Below, piece after piece: positions 40,501 through 52,400 of a stretch of 64,000 bases of DNA. The notes beneath the pieces are model-generated. The model did not search any database, was not told the origin of the DNA, and saw nothing but the letters and a program-made list of their open reading frames with translations. The translations under genes were made by a program, and so were the position numbers. Numbering within the stretch: the stretch's first letter is position 1; each line of letters begins with the position of its first letter. The stretch is from Culex pipiens pallens. Lineage: Eukaryota; Arthropoda; Insecta; Diptera; Culicidae. Location of the stretch: NCBI RefSeq assembly GCF_016801865.2, contig NC_068939.1, positions 75,709,517-75,773,516 of the forward strand, read 5' to 3'.

Positions 40501-43500
40501 GAAAAAACGGCTAATATCCACTTTTGGCAAAAACGAGATATTAGCACCAGAAGGTAGGGGATGTTCCAACGCATCTTCTGAAACTTGAATTTCACTGAAA
40601 CAATGTTTAGACTTGGCTGCCGATGCGAAAAACCAAACGGCTAATATGCCACTCTAATGGGAAATTGCCTTGACAGAGATTTTGTGACAAACACTAAAAC
40701 GCGTTTTTCTCGGAATACTTGATTTGGCATAATAGCCGAATTTTCAATTATGGGCAGTGTAGGAGTCGTCTCCATGCCATAAGTACAAACAACACACCAA
40801 ACCAAGCCTACTCCGGTGGAATCGCTGGCGGCGGTTGGACTCGCAATCCGAAGGTCGTCAGTTCAAACACTGGGGTGGAAGGTTCCTTGGAGTAGAAAGA
40901 GGTTTGGGTGCTCTCCCCATTCAAGCCTTCGGACTCCTAGGTTCGAGCAGAAACTTGCAATAGAGACCACAAAAGACCCGGGGGTCGTTAATGTGGATGG
41001 TTTGATTTTTTGATGTAAAATGTCAGGGAAATCCGATAAAAATATTTTCAAATATAGGCGCTTTGGTCCCGAGACCTGCAAAACTGCATTTCAAGTTTTC
41101 ATACGACCTTTTCAAATATTTGACTAGATTTTTGAAAACCGAACTATGTTCTCTAAAAGACCAATCAATCACCGTTGATTTGGGTCCAAGAGAACTCAAA
41201 TCGGTTAAAATTACGCGGAGCTATGTTTTTTTTAAATCTGGTTTTTGTGAAAATTTTCGACTAATTATCTCGGCCAACCTCACTAAAATATCGGGCCTGA
41301 TCGGACAACTTTATTTTCGTATTGTGCTGCTGTTTTCGTGGGAATTTTCTGTGATTAATTTATGAAAAATTGGAATTTTCCTGTAATAGCCTCTTTTAAT
41401 AGAATAAGTAATGAAATCATCCCAATATCAATTGGGACCAATCAACCAGGTATCAATGTTGTTGAATTATTTTTTGAATATTTTTTAAACTTTTTTTTGT
41501 ATTAAACTATATGCATTTTTGTATTTTGTATTAAACTATATGCATTTTCTACTTCTCAAGATTTTATTGTCATGATATTTGGCTAGTACTAAATGCCAGT
41601 TTTATTTAGTATTTTCTTAAAAACATGAAAAACGAAGTTGACTTTATAGCTGTCGGCCACTATTGCTAGTACCAACCACTAGTGTCTTCCTTTTAATCTA
41701 CAAGGACTTCGCCGCCCTGGGCTCCTAAGTGTTTGAGTACGGCACGGAGCGACGGCGCCGGATACCCATATTTACACAAAGAATTTTAGAGCGCCCGCCG
41801 CGGGATTCGAACCAGCAACCTCTGGATTGTGAGTCCAGTGCGCGGTCCGATTGATCCACACGGGCGGCTTAAAAACATTCTCGTCATTAAATCCTCGTCA
41901 AACATTAATTTAGTGAAATACCGACCCAATTTAACAATTAGACAGACTTTGGAGGCCTGTACAGGCCAATCAAGCACTTATTTGAGATTTGGACTCAAGG
42001 GGCCATCCATGAACCACGTGGACACTTTTTTTAAGATTCCATACCCCTCTCACTAGTCCGCATAAAAAAAATTGTAGCGCGAAAAATGTCCAACCTTTAA
42101 AATCCGACTGACAAACCGGGAAAATTTAAGTTCTGTTGTATTAAGTTGAAATTCGAACAGTAAATCAAACCAATGTGCATTTTGCCACCATGTGAATACT
42201 ATACTTATAAATCTTAATTAATAATTTGGGAAAGCTAAGTTTTACATTGTGTAATAGATTCAATCTATAACTTATAAGTTCGCTTTGCTATTTTTCTGTT
42301 GATTATCCTATCTGGAGCAACACGAGAAAAGGGCGGATAAGCATTATGACTGTTTGAACTATTTTTCATTTTCTCAAGCTTCGAGAATTTTTTGTTCACA
42401 TGTGTAAAACAATAGCTGGCCTCCACAGCTAGCTCTCAACACTTCGGGGTTTGTTAAATAGTTACTTGTTGTTTTGGAGTTTGCAAAATAGTTGCAGCTG
42501 TAAAAATGCGTATGTGTCCTGTTCAAATATTGCTCCAGATATGATATTTTCATCTCTAGCAAACTGTTTTTTTTTAATTCTCAACAAAAAAATAATTTGA
42601 GGACAGTTTTCTTATCTGAATTTAGTATTGAACCAAATTTGAAAAAAAAAAATACACAGCCTTACAATTGTTGAAGTCATACTTTTTTTATCAAACGGAA
42701 TAAACATCCGAGTATATTCCCCTTTTTTTATTTTGAAATTTATTTTTATAATACAATTTTAACTTTGAATCAGTTGGTGGAATTTCATAAAAATCATATT
42801 ACTTTCATATTTTTCTTTAAATTATTTAGGATAACTTGGATCGTGGAGTCCCAAAAAGCTCTAGAAATGATCCTGTAATTGCAGATTTGAGAGTTTTCAA
42901 CAAGTAGAAAGAATACCATAACGTATCTAAAAGATTACTAAAACTAATGTTTTGTTTAATAACTATGACAAAATTCAACTCTCGATTCCCGGGAAATTGG
43001 AAATCTCGAGAATCGTCACCCTCTAATAGCAACATTTTAAAAGCTGTCCTAAGAAATGAAAATATTTTTAAAAAATGGGTATGCATTTCATGAATATTTT
43101 GATACTCAGGTCAGATTAAAAACCATTGTGATTTGTTTAAAAACTTATCGAAAAAAATTTGTTGGTCTCGGGAGCAAACCTGGGAAAAACCGGGTATTTC
43201 ACAACCGAAATCCAGGGTTTACATTTACAAATTATTATTTTTTAAATGTTAAGAGTGCATTGATCCCCCTTTAATAATCATCTTGAGCGAAACCTTTCTT
43301 ATTAATCTAAATTTCTGGAAACTTCCAAATTTTTGAGCCCGGGTTAAGATGTTTCTGTGTTTCCGTATAATATTTTTCACACCATCAGTATCATTTGTAT
43401 TATAAAAGCTAGTAAACTTTATTGTTACCAGTTAGCAAAAGTGTTAGTATAAATCCTGCTTGCATTCAATTCAAATTTCTGAAGCGCAGCGACTCATGTT

Positions 43501-44615
43501 TCAGAAACAGTTACACCAAGAGTTTAACGCTTTAGGTAAGAGTTCACTTAAAATATTCCAAAAATTTAATTCAGCCAACACAAAAAAAAAGTCGTTTCAA
43601 AAAGTGAATTCTTACAGTTAGGGTGTAAAATTTCGCCAGCAATTTGTTTTTCTTTAATCGCTTCCTTTTTAAATTCAACCTAGTAGCACAGACCTAAAAT
43701 CTCAATTTGTTTACTAGAGATCCGGTGAGATAACTCCGTAAAAAAAATCAATCGCTTTCCCTAATATTCACTCGTATTTTTTATCCTACAGACATGGTAC
43801 GAGAGCTTCATCGACGCGCTCAAGACGATGTTCGACTTTTCGCTGTTCTTCGAGTTCAAGTTCTGCATGATGTCCATCTCGACGCTGCTACTGTTCATCT
43901 GGTAGGTCTTTGGCTCGTGAGAGTCTTTCTACGAAGAAATTTGAACAATGTTTCTTTTTTGTATTTTTCCAGGTACATCATTCCTTACTTTTACATCCCG
44001 GACTACATGCTGATGTACAACTTCACGGAACAGGATGGAGCCAACCTTATCTCTATAATCGGCATCACCAACACGCTCGGGATGGTCGGGTTGGGCTGGC
44101 TTGGGGATCAACCGTGGGTCAACGTTAGCAAAACGTACGCCGTTTGTCTGGGCTGTAAGTATTCGGTGAAGCACCGTGCGTCTCCACGAGGGGAAGTCTC
44201 TCTAACGTGCGAACGCTTTCTTTTCTCCGCAGTTTGTGGCCTCTCGATCGCCCTGATGCCGCTGGTCGTGTCCAGCTACGTGATGATGTCCATCCTTTGC
44301 GTCGTGTTCGGGTTGACCTTTGCCAGTACGTTCTCCTTTACGCCCATCATCCTGGTGCGGTTGGTGAGTTTGGACGACTTTACCGTCGCTTACGGCCTGT
44401 GTCTGCTGGTGCAGGGCATCGGCAGCCTTACGGGGCCTCCGCTGGCCGGACTCATGTACGACATCAGCGAAAGTTGGGATAGCTCGTTCTACGCGGCAGG
44501 GTTCTTCATCTTCCTGGCGGGAGTTTGTGCGTGGGCCGTGGGAACGCTGGATCCACCCGAGGAGGAGGAAGAGGAGAAAGAAAGCGAAGCGCTGAGCTCT
44601 ACCGTGACGGAGTAG
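37431..44615 (+). CDS. Monocarboxylate transporter, SLC16 family (MFS)
   Basis: Predicted proton-linked carrier of lactate, pyruvate or similar monocarboxylates in the plasma membrane; substrate not deducible. Four coding exons: 37431-39221 (donor GAG|GTAAGC), 43792-43901 (TCTG|GTAGGT), 43973-44154 (GGCT|GTAAGT), 44233-44615, joining in frame to 821 residues. The ATG at 37431 (GAAAATGG) is the first after an in-frame stop at 37404. The SLC16 signature DGGYGWVVV is at residues 106-114; the second conserved motif appears as FWFDKKRTFATGIGASGTG. Helices 1-6 lie at about 110-300, then a ~300-residue polar loop with poly-Ser/Gln/His stretches, then helices 7-12 from exon 2 onwards and an acidic tail with six Glu in a row. 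The loop is much longer than the usual one in mammalian MCTs. Intron 1 (4.57 kb) carries SINEs and a MITE. Possible poly(A) signals: AATAAA at 44856 and 45394. Confidence 0.93.
40337..40524 (+). mobile_element. SINE with Thr-like tRNA head and shared core
   Basis: The head GTGGCCGAATGGTTACGC … GGGTTCGATTCCC has an anticodon-like arm CCGCTTTGTAAGCGG (TGT). The acceptor ends do not pair well, so it is not a tRNA gene. Positions 40417-40452 match the core of the 383-597 SINE (32 of 36 by eye). Possible target duplication TGGCAAAAA at 40328-40336 and 40525-40533. Confidence 0.7.
40810..40990 (+). mobile_element. tRNA-like SINE remnant
   Basis: GGCGGTTGGACTCGCAATCC … GTCAGTTCAAACACTGGGG resembles a tRNA D-arm, anticodon-arm and T-arm series (anticodon arm GGACTCGCAATCC). 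Boundaries and tail are not clear. Confidence 0.5.
41627..41867 (-). mobile_element. SINE with Ala/Val-like tRNA head, copy 1
   Basis: 241 bp on the minus strand, flanked by the perfect target duplication CTTAAAAACAT (41616-41626, 41868-41878). The head CGCCCGTGTGGATCAATCGG has a paired acceptor with GCGGGCG; the anticodon arm is CTGGACTCACAATCCAG. The body matches 48301-48538. Confidence 0.88.
42311..42539. mobile_element. MITE, family CTGGAGCAACA, copy 2
   Basis: 229 bp, ends TCTGGAGCAACA and ATTGCTCCAGA, with TA on both sides. Diverged from the copy at 10838-11071. Confidence 0.85.
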
Positions 44616-45420
44616 AGCCCGGACGCTTCGACGGTGTCGACAGTACTTACTGATTTAAATGACAATTTATACTAGGATTAAGTTAAACAGCAACCACATG
44701 AGTACGTCCTTTCTGCAAGTTTCAAACTTTCTCTCGAATTTTACACACATCCACGCAGTTCTACCTCAAAAAACAGGATTTATTTTTGAAAAAAGCGTAA
44801 CGGCTCAAGCAATTTAAAACAAAAGTATTCAGTCAACCACACAGAGACGACATCAAATAAACGGTTCAATGAAAAAAATCAATGCCTTAATACTTCTCCA
44901 CCTAAGCTAGCTGGAAGAGCCTTGAATATCGTATAAACTCCATTCTATTAGCAAATAGGAACCGTCGAAATTAACTCGGAGCCGAGTTTCATAGCGAAAT
45001 TTACGAAAACAAAAATAAGCTAAATTTTAGTCTGTACTTATGACTTAAGTATTGCAGTGGTAGCGTTTAGGCATGTTTAGGGCAGTTTAGGCAATTCTTT
45101 TTAATTCGTTAGTTATTTTTCCTCCCATTTTCCCATTTTAAACGGAACCAATCGAGGCAGTATTCTCCAGCTGGACGGTGAGCGCGTAGTGCTGAAGATT
45201 AAAGTGATAAAATTTGTTCTACTAGCGTGTAAGGTAGCCGGTTAGGAATAGAAAGAAATGAAGTTCACTTAATAGTTCACACACACACATACATTTTCTC
45301 TCCATTTTTCACCTTCATGTTTTTTGTACTTATCGCGAAGACGAAGACGAAAAGGAAGGTGTTCAATTATTCACTGAAAAGCATATTCTTAAAAATAAAA
45401 AGTTTGTATTTTTCGAAAAT
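44616..45420 (+). other. Probable 3' UTR of the transporter gene
   Basis: Continues directly from the stop codon. Candidate poly(A) signals are AATAAA at 44856-44861 and 45394-45399, the latter followed by a GT/T-rich stretch. The mRNA end is inferred only from these motifs. Confidence 0.45.
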
Positions 45421-45806
45421 CGTGTCATTTGCTGTTTTCTTCGAATATCCCTAACCCCAGGAACCCTGCGTCTCCATTAAAACAAAAAGTATTACGGAAC
45501 TAGCTTTTGTGGGAACGCACGGTGCTTTAAGATCGTTTGATTTACCTTAGGGTGACCAGAATGAAGGAGAATGTTTCAAAACTTTGCTCAACAAGCCAAA
45601 TATTGTTCACCGGAATGTGAGATGGCGCTATATGCTTAAGGTGGTTGTCTAGAGTATAAGGGAAAAGCCAGGGATTGTTTTATTGGGTTTCGAATCGACA
45701 CCATAAAAATGGCTTAAATTTGGGCGTAGGGAATGCATGAACAAATTTTCATCCCAATTAAAATATATTAAATTAAAGATCTAAAAAAATACAATTCTAG
45801 AGATTA

Positions 45807-45944
45807 CCCAGTCACGGCGTTCTAGCAGGATTCTGGAAGAGTTCTCATAGAGGTGGATATTCTATCAGCATTCTAGCAGAAATGTTCAATTATTATTGCA
45901 GGATTCTGGCAGAACCAGCTATGCTAGAATATTTCGTGACTGGG
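45807..45944. mobile_element. 138-bp MITE with CCCAGTCACG ends
   Basis: Inverted termini CCCAGTCACG … CGTGACTGGG flanked by TA (45805-45806, 45945-45946). Internal short repeats of TTCTAGCAGGATTCTGG in both orientations. Confidence 0.8.
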
Positions 45945-46212
45945 TACTAGACGAATTGTACAAATTTTATTTTTTGATTTCTCCCTGGCAGTTTTATTGT
46001 TCATATTTTTTTTTGGTCTAAATGCTCATTCAGGCGATAATATTATCGCCGATAACGGAAGATAACTCTTAAATCTTTCTTAAATTGATTGAATCCATCA
46101 AAATCAAGTTAAATTTTCAATGAATTCGGTCCTAGAAAATATTTTTTGATAATGTAGTGAGTTTCAAAGCATAAATACTAAAATTTTCACAAAATACCGT
46201 TTTTTTAAAGTA

Positions 46213-46649
46213 CCGTAAACCAGGGTGACTTTGATAGGATTTCAATTTATTTTTGAAATATTTTCCAGCTGGTAAGGTTTTTCTCAAGATTATTATTTTT
46301 AAAACATGTACTGGGGTAGGCTACACAAAGTCAATGCACTATTTTTTCAATAGTGTTTAGAAAAATAGTTACGTTAAAAATTCTCAATTTAAATTCCGGG
46401 GTGACTTTGATTGTTATAATTTTTCTTGTAAAATCAGATTTAAGGTGGTCAAATTTCATTTTTACGTCAAATGTGCCATCACTAAGGTTGCTGATATAGT
46501 TTTTAAGAAAAAAACATGTTTTTATTTAGTTAACCAAGTTTATAAACTTTTAAACTAAATACATATAAATTTTAGGTAAAATTGTAAAATAGTCGAAAAA
46601 CCACGGTCAGCAAAAATCTGAAACCTATCAAAGTCACCCCGTTTTACGG
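46213..46649. mobile_element. GGGTGACTTTGA-family MITE, intact copy
   Basis: 437 bp, ends CCGTAAACCAGGGTGACTTT and its inverse AAAGTCACCCCGTTTTACGG, flanked by TA. Relatives: 19558-21925 and about 47770-48798. Confidence 0.88.
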
Positions 46650-46651
46650 TA

Positions 46652-47490
46652 CTCAATTTTTTAAAATTCGCAATATGGGTATCAAACGATTCGAAATTTC
46701 GCATGCATTTACACTGTTTTAGGGTTTTTTGAATGAAATACTAAAATTTAAATGTGTTTGTAAAAATTTGAGTATTTCATTCAAAAAACTCTAAAATAAT
46801 GGAAATGTACTAAGTAAGTACTTTAAAAAAACACCTTATTTTGTGATTTTTTTTTAGTATTTCATTCAAAAATCTCTAAAACAGTTAAAATACATGCACA
46901 ATTTCGAATCGTTTGATACCCATATTGCAAATTACAAAAAAAATTGAGTATTTTCGTAGTTTCGGTATTTTGTGAAAATTTGAGTATTTCTATCAAAAAA
47001 CTCTAAAACAGTGAAAATGCACGCAAAATTTCAAATCGTTTGATACCCATATTGCGAATTATAAAAATTTAAGTATTTTCAAGAAAATACGGTATTTTGT
47101 GAAAATTTGTGTTTTTCATTCAAAAAACTCTAAAACAGTGAAAATGCATGCAAAATTTGATACTTATATAACGAATTATTAAAAAAATAGTATTTTCGAA
47201 AAAATACGGAACCGTCGTCAGGGGTGACTTTGGGTCTGAGGGGTGAGATTGGGTCATACAAATTTGTGCATTTTTGTTTTTTTTATTTATTTATCGTTTT
47301 TTTTTTTTTGAAAAAGCGATATTTTGTGAAAATTTTAGTTTTTCATTTGAACAACTCTAAAACAGTGAAAATGCATGCCAAGTTTTGAATCGTTTGATAC
47401 CCATATTGCGAATTATAAAATTTGAGTATTTTCGAGAAAATACGGTGTTTTGTGAACATATGTCATTCAAAAAAAATTTAAAACAGTGCT
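46652..47490. repeat. ~125-bp minisatellite
   Basis: About five units, each containing TCATTCAAAAAACTCTAAAA, CAGTGAAAATGCATGC, TCGTTTGATACCCATATTGC and AAAATACGGTATTTTGTG. The first partial unit (46652-46770) is inverted relative to the rest. Confidence 0.8.
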
Positions 47491-47769
47491 TGCAAATTGT
47501 CAGTCTTGCTAAAATTTTAGTTCTTTCAAAAAATACAGTATTTTGTGATTTTTTTTAGTATTTATACTTTGAAACTTATCATACTATCAAAAAAGTATTT
47601 ACTACGAGGAAGCTTGAAAATTCAACATAAGTTGGTTGGTCAATTTTAGAAATATATTAAATATAAGAATAACGATAACGATAACGTTAGATTATCATTA
47701 TCGTCCCGACGATAACGATAGAACTATCGTTATCGAACCTCGATAGTTTTATCGTTAACAACCTTGACT

Positions 47770-48798
47770 AAACATGTAAACAATTTGAGATTTGAAGGTG
47801 CGCCCGACTTTGATTGGTTTGTGATTTTTCCGCAAAATGAGAAGTACAAATTGAATACGTACGAAATGGTATGGAATCATACTAAACGTGTTAAAGAAGT
47901 GTTTAAAGTATTTCAAGCAGACGTTTTCATAATTTTTTTAAAAGTTAAAAATGTTAGTTTCATATAATTAACAAAATGTTGATGAATAGCATTTTTGAAA
48001 AAAAAAATCGAATCGGAAAACGGAATGCATTTTCGGATTCCTCGGACAGAATTTTCAGTAGGAGATGGTAAAATAAGTTTGTATAAAATAAAAATGATGT
48101 GTTTTTTAAACATAATTTTAAAAAATCTCCAAATTTATAGCCATTTTCAGTAGAACAAATTTCACACAAATGGTGAAAACTTTTGATTCGTGCTTCGGAT
48201 TTAGTTGAAAATGCAATATGAATCGATAATTTTATAAACAAAACGAGTTTTAACGAAATTTATGTAAAAATCCCGTCCCGCCCGTGTGGATCAACCCACC
48301 CCGCCCGTGTGGATCAATCGGACCGCGCACTGGACTCGCAATCCAGAGGTTGCCGGTTCGAATCGCGCGGCGGGCGCTCTAAAATTCTTTGTGTAAATAT
48401 GGGTATTCGGCGCCGTCGCTCCGTGCCATACTTTCATACACTTAGGAGCCCAGGGCGGCGAAGTCCTTGTATATAAAAGGAAGACACTAGTGGTTGGTAC
48501 TAGCAATGGTGGCCGACAGCTATAAAGTCAACTTCGTTTTATGTAAAAATCTGACTTATTAACAATATTACCAAAAACTAGTATGTATTTTGTTAAAAGC
48601 TGAAAAAATAGTTAACTAAATATAAACATTGTTATTTTTATTCATAAAAACTATAACAGCAACCTTAGTACTGGTATATTTGATTTGTGTGGCCTACCCC
48701 AGTACATGTTGAAAAAAAATAATCATGCGACAAACCTTACCAGCAGGAAAATTATCATAAATAAATTGAAATCCTGTCAATGCCACCCCGGTTTACGG
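47770..48798. mobile_element. Third GGGTGACTTTGA-family element, with SINE insert
   Basis: The right end CAATGCCACCCCGGTTTACGG is followed by TA; the left end is degraded. It aligns with 19580-19985 and 21599-21925. Contains the SINE at 48273-48538. Confidence 0.65.
48273..48538 (+). mobile_element. SINE with Ala-like tRNA head, copy 2 (duplicated 5' head)
   Basis: 266 bp with the perfect 13-bp target duplication TTATGTAAAAATC (48260-48272, 48539-48551). The first 17 bases of the head (CCGCCCGTGTGGATCAA) occur twice in a row, at 48278 and 48301. Anticodon arm CTGGACTCGCAATCCAG, B box GGTTCGAATCG. The 3' part ends GTCAACTTCG, as in the minus copy at 41627. Confidence 0.9.
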
Positions 48799-49497
48799 TA
48801 AGACAGATCAACACAAAAATTGACAGTTTACACCCTGTTTTTTCATATTCATACATATTGTGATTCTTTTATTCAAGGATTTATTTTTTCTGAAAATAAA
48901 TTAACACGTGTTTTGTTCTTCTTTTAGTATATTTCACCGAAGAAAGTGGTAAAGACTAGCCATGAGTTAATATATATGACTTTGCTTACATTCTATTTTA
49001 CAACATTCAAAACGACGTTGCCTATCCTACTATAGCCTATCTAGAAGTAACATCAATAATTACAAATACTACTACAGTTACACACAGGTAGATATATATC
49101 GAATATTTAAAATTGACTTTTTCCCTCTCTAAAACATTGTAAGGAAGTTACACGACATTTAAATAGTTCTGTGACCTCTCAACGTATTAGTTCACGCCAC
49201 TGACTGCCCAAACACCGACGATTATCAAAGATAAAACAGTGAAAAACCTTCGCCCCGACCCAGGGAGAGTCCACCCCCACTCGATTGCCGTTACCATCTC
49301 CGTTGCAGCGGAGTTTTTGTGTGTTTTTGTATGTTTTATTGTCACTATAACTAAACGTGGCCGCGTGGTCTCTCCCTTAGGGTGGTGCAAACGAAAGGAT
49401 TTTTTAATAGTACACTACTACCACACGTATCAAGTCTTTTTAATTTCAACAGGAAATCCGACGACTAAAACTCCATCTTGGCGGCCGGTCGCAATCC
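48799..49497. other. Intergenic / PGAP3 3' flank
   Basis: No gene recognised. A poly(A) signal for PGAP3 (AATAAA on the minus strand) lies at 49335-49340, about 160 bp after the stop codon. Confidence 0.5.
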
Positions 49498-52400
49498 TCA
49501 CAGCAGCTTGCGCATGTCCTCTGGACCGTCACCGTACAGTTCCTGTCGCAGACTGCGGCAGTCGTCGATGATGAAGCTACAATTGAAATATGGTTAATGT
49601 AATTCGTTGTTTCGAAACTTGCCAAATTTTGATCAAAAGTTACCTGTAAAACAGAACGGTCAGCGGGGCAGTGACCAGATGCCAGATGGAGTGGGCGTCG
49701 AACGTCCAAAGAATCGGTGGGAAATCGTTGATTTCGAGCAGCAGCGAGGACGTCGCCAGGACGACAAACAGGAAGCACTTCCAGACGTAACGACGCTTTC
49801 GACGTTGCAGCAAACACCAGAAGATCCAGCCGGCGGCCCCGGTCATTCCAGTCACGATGTTGGCCTTCATGTTGTACGCATAGTCAAACCGGCCCACGCT
49901 CAAGTACGAAAAGTGATTCACGAAGAAAACGATGCAAGCCAGGCTGAACAGTCCCTTCAAGTACTTGGACTGCCGGTGGATCATCCGCATTACCATGCAG
50001 TACAACGAAGCCAGTACCATCGAATAAGCAAAAGTGTAATCGAACAGTTCCGTGATGGGAAAGTCCCTCGCGTGGAACACCGTCGACCAGATCCACGCGT
50101 TCAAGCAAATGTACGAAAAGACCTGCCACAGCGTGTACATCGGACTGTCCGGCCGCACTTCCCTCCGGAACCGCTTCAACATGTGATAGTGCGTGCCAAA
50201 GTTGGCCATCGAGAACAGCACCGAGGCAGGTTCCTGCAGCCCGGCCAGCCTCACAAACGGCCATTTGCCGTAGAATTGCGGCGTCGTCCAGTTTCGCTTG
50301 AGAAACGCGCCCGTCGTTCGCCACATACAATCGTAGCCGCACTCATCGTAGCAGGTCCACAGGAGCAACTTATTGATCGGATTCTGGGTGCCGGCCAGCC
50401 TGAACGTCAATCCAGCTGAGGGGGGGAGAGAGAGATGTGGATCAGATTTTGGTGGGTTGAATTGCTTAATGCTTTTTGGCACGGAAGTGGAAGAAAATTA
50501 TAATTTATGCGCCCATAAACTATCAATCATTGGATTTATTTCCACGCTGGATGGGGAGCACTAGTGGACCGGGGGAATCTGAAGAGTTTTATCGATTCGT
50601 GCTTTTCCGGAGAAGAGCACTTCAAAATTCAGAAATTCCTAATCAAAATTTCAAAAGTTTTAGTGTTAAGATTTTCAGAATACTCAAAGTATTTTTCCTA
50701 ACTCAATTTTTTTTTAGTCTTTGATCACAAATTCAGGGTCAATTTTACGACAAGGTAAGATATTTTGAACGATTTTCAGTAAATTTGACTTCTATTTTAG
50801 GGGTTCTTGAAAAAAACAAAATGCCCCCGGATTTTTAGAGACATTCTTTTTAGAAGTCAGATTTAGCTAAACATCTATTACGACCATCATGGATAAATTG
50901 CAAAAAAAGATATAAAACTTGCAAAAATATTTAAGAAGTCAGACTTTTTTTCTGTTTTTGGAACTGCTTTTTATTGAATAGTTTGTTTTTTAAGAAAGGG
51001 AGACTCAAAACACGTGTTGTAAGTTCGACTTTTTTAAAAGAACTGCTCACAAAAATATTACAACAAACCAGAAGAGTAAAATATTTTAAAAGTACGTCTC
51101 ATGTTCGAAATAATTTTAAATGACAATTGAAAGAATAGAAAATTTCCCAAAAATAAAACGACAGTCAAAAGTAGGTTGCTTATAAAAAATAATAATAAGT
51201 TCTTTTGGTATGCCCAAAGAAGCCATTTTGCATCATTAGTTTGTCCATATAATTTTCCATACAAATTTGGCAGCTGGTCATACAAAAATGATGTATGAAA
51301 ATTCAAAAATCTGTATCATTTGAAGGAATTTTTTGATCGATTGGTGTCTTCGGCAAAGTTGTAGGTACCCACTGAGAATTTTGGCTCGAGCTTCGACTCG
51401 ATTCAGGCTCCTTCTCGAACACTGAAATAAAATGATAGGGGCAGCGGGAGGGGGGGGGCCGAATGGACCAGGGGGGCAGAATGGGCCACCCTTGGTTTTG
51501 GGCTTTAGAATGGATTTAGACCAACTGTAAGGCAAGGGTCTTATAAAGGACGTCAAATAACATCACCATACAGAAAACGACGTTTGAATTCATTGTATTT
51601 TTCGAATTATGAGCAAGAATGTAAATAATTGACAAAACCACGCAAATGTTGTTCATTTCGAGGTTTCTAAACAAGCTTTCTGAAAAGTATGATTGTTTGA
51701 AAAAGTTTGTTCAATGCTTATAATGTTACTAGAGGTTACTACCAAGGTAAACAAACAACAACGGAACCTTCAAATCATTTAGAGGCTTGGTGGTGGAAGT
51801 GTTAAATTAAATTCCACTTGGGGGCAGAATGGACCACCCTTTTCCTGCCTTATAAAAACAATCAAAAGTTAAAAAAATGAGCTAAATGGATTATTTCACT
51901 GCTGGTAGCTGCACAAATCACGTTCAATGCAACAAAAGTTGATTTTTTTAGTTTTTTCGACGCTTAGTTGTAAAAATAGTGTCTTTTTTCGACATATTTA
52001 CACTATTTTCAAAAATCTTTTTTTTTTAGTTACTATTTTTATAAAAGTTGTCTAACTTCATGGAAACTATGTTAGAAAGGTCCCTTAAGTCATTTCTTAT
52101 CTCCCTTCAACGTTGTATTAGACGAAATGGCTTGTTTTCTAAGGTGGCCCATTCTGCCCCGCACCCTGGAAAAGCAGTCGAAAAAACATTTTTTTAAAGT
52201 GGCTCAAAAATAGTTCTAAGCTCAAAATTTTCATCAACCAAGTATACAACATTGAAGGGAACGTCCCAAAGCATAAGCCTACTACACAAAATTCATATTT
52301 TTTTAGGGTTTTCTACAGGGGGATGCTAAAGGCCGCCATCTTGGGTGATTGAGATTAATAACGCGCGCAAACAGCGCACAGTGAAAACAAAAATATTTTT

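Larger units (their letters stand above)
39222..43791 (+). other. Intron 1 of the transporter gene
   Basis: A 4570-bp GT-AG intron (GTAAGC … TTATCCTACAG). It holds SINEs at 40337, about 40810 and 41627, and a MITE at 42311. The rest is AT-rich with no separate gene recognised; 39465-39788 is open but featureless. Confidence 0.85.
46030..47755. mobile_element. Fold-back element with GATAACG ends and a minisatellite core
   Basis: The left side (GATAATATTATCGCCGATAACG, then GAGTTTCAAAGCATAAATAC about 46150) is mirrored on the right (GTATTTATACTTTGAAAC at about 47559, then tandem ATAACG to 47755). Between the arms lie about five ~125-bp tandem units. It is interrupted by the 437-bp element at 46213-46649 and by about 100 bp of other sequence near 47215-47310. 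Confidence 0.65.

Noticed and set aside
48299..48375. Possible tRNA-Ala gene
   Set aside because: Head folds well, but it is followed by a SINE body, has a target duplication and a second copy on the other strand at 41627.
49607..50419. 270-residue + strand frame opposite PGAP3 exon 2
   Set aside because: Antisense shadow of the conserved PGAP3 exon.
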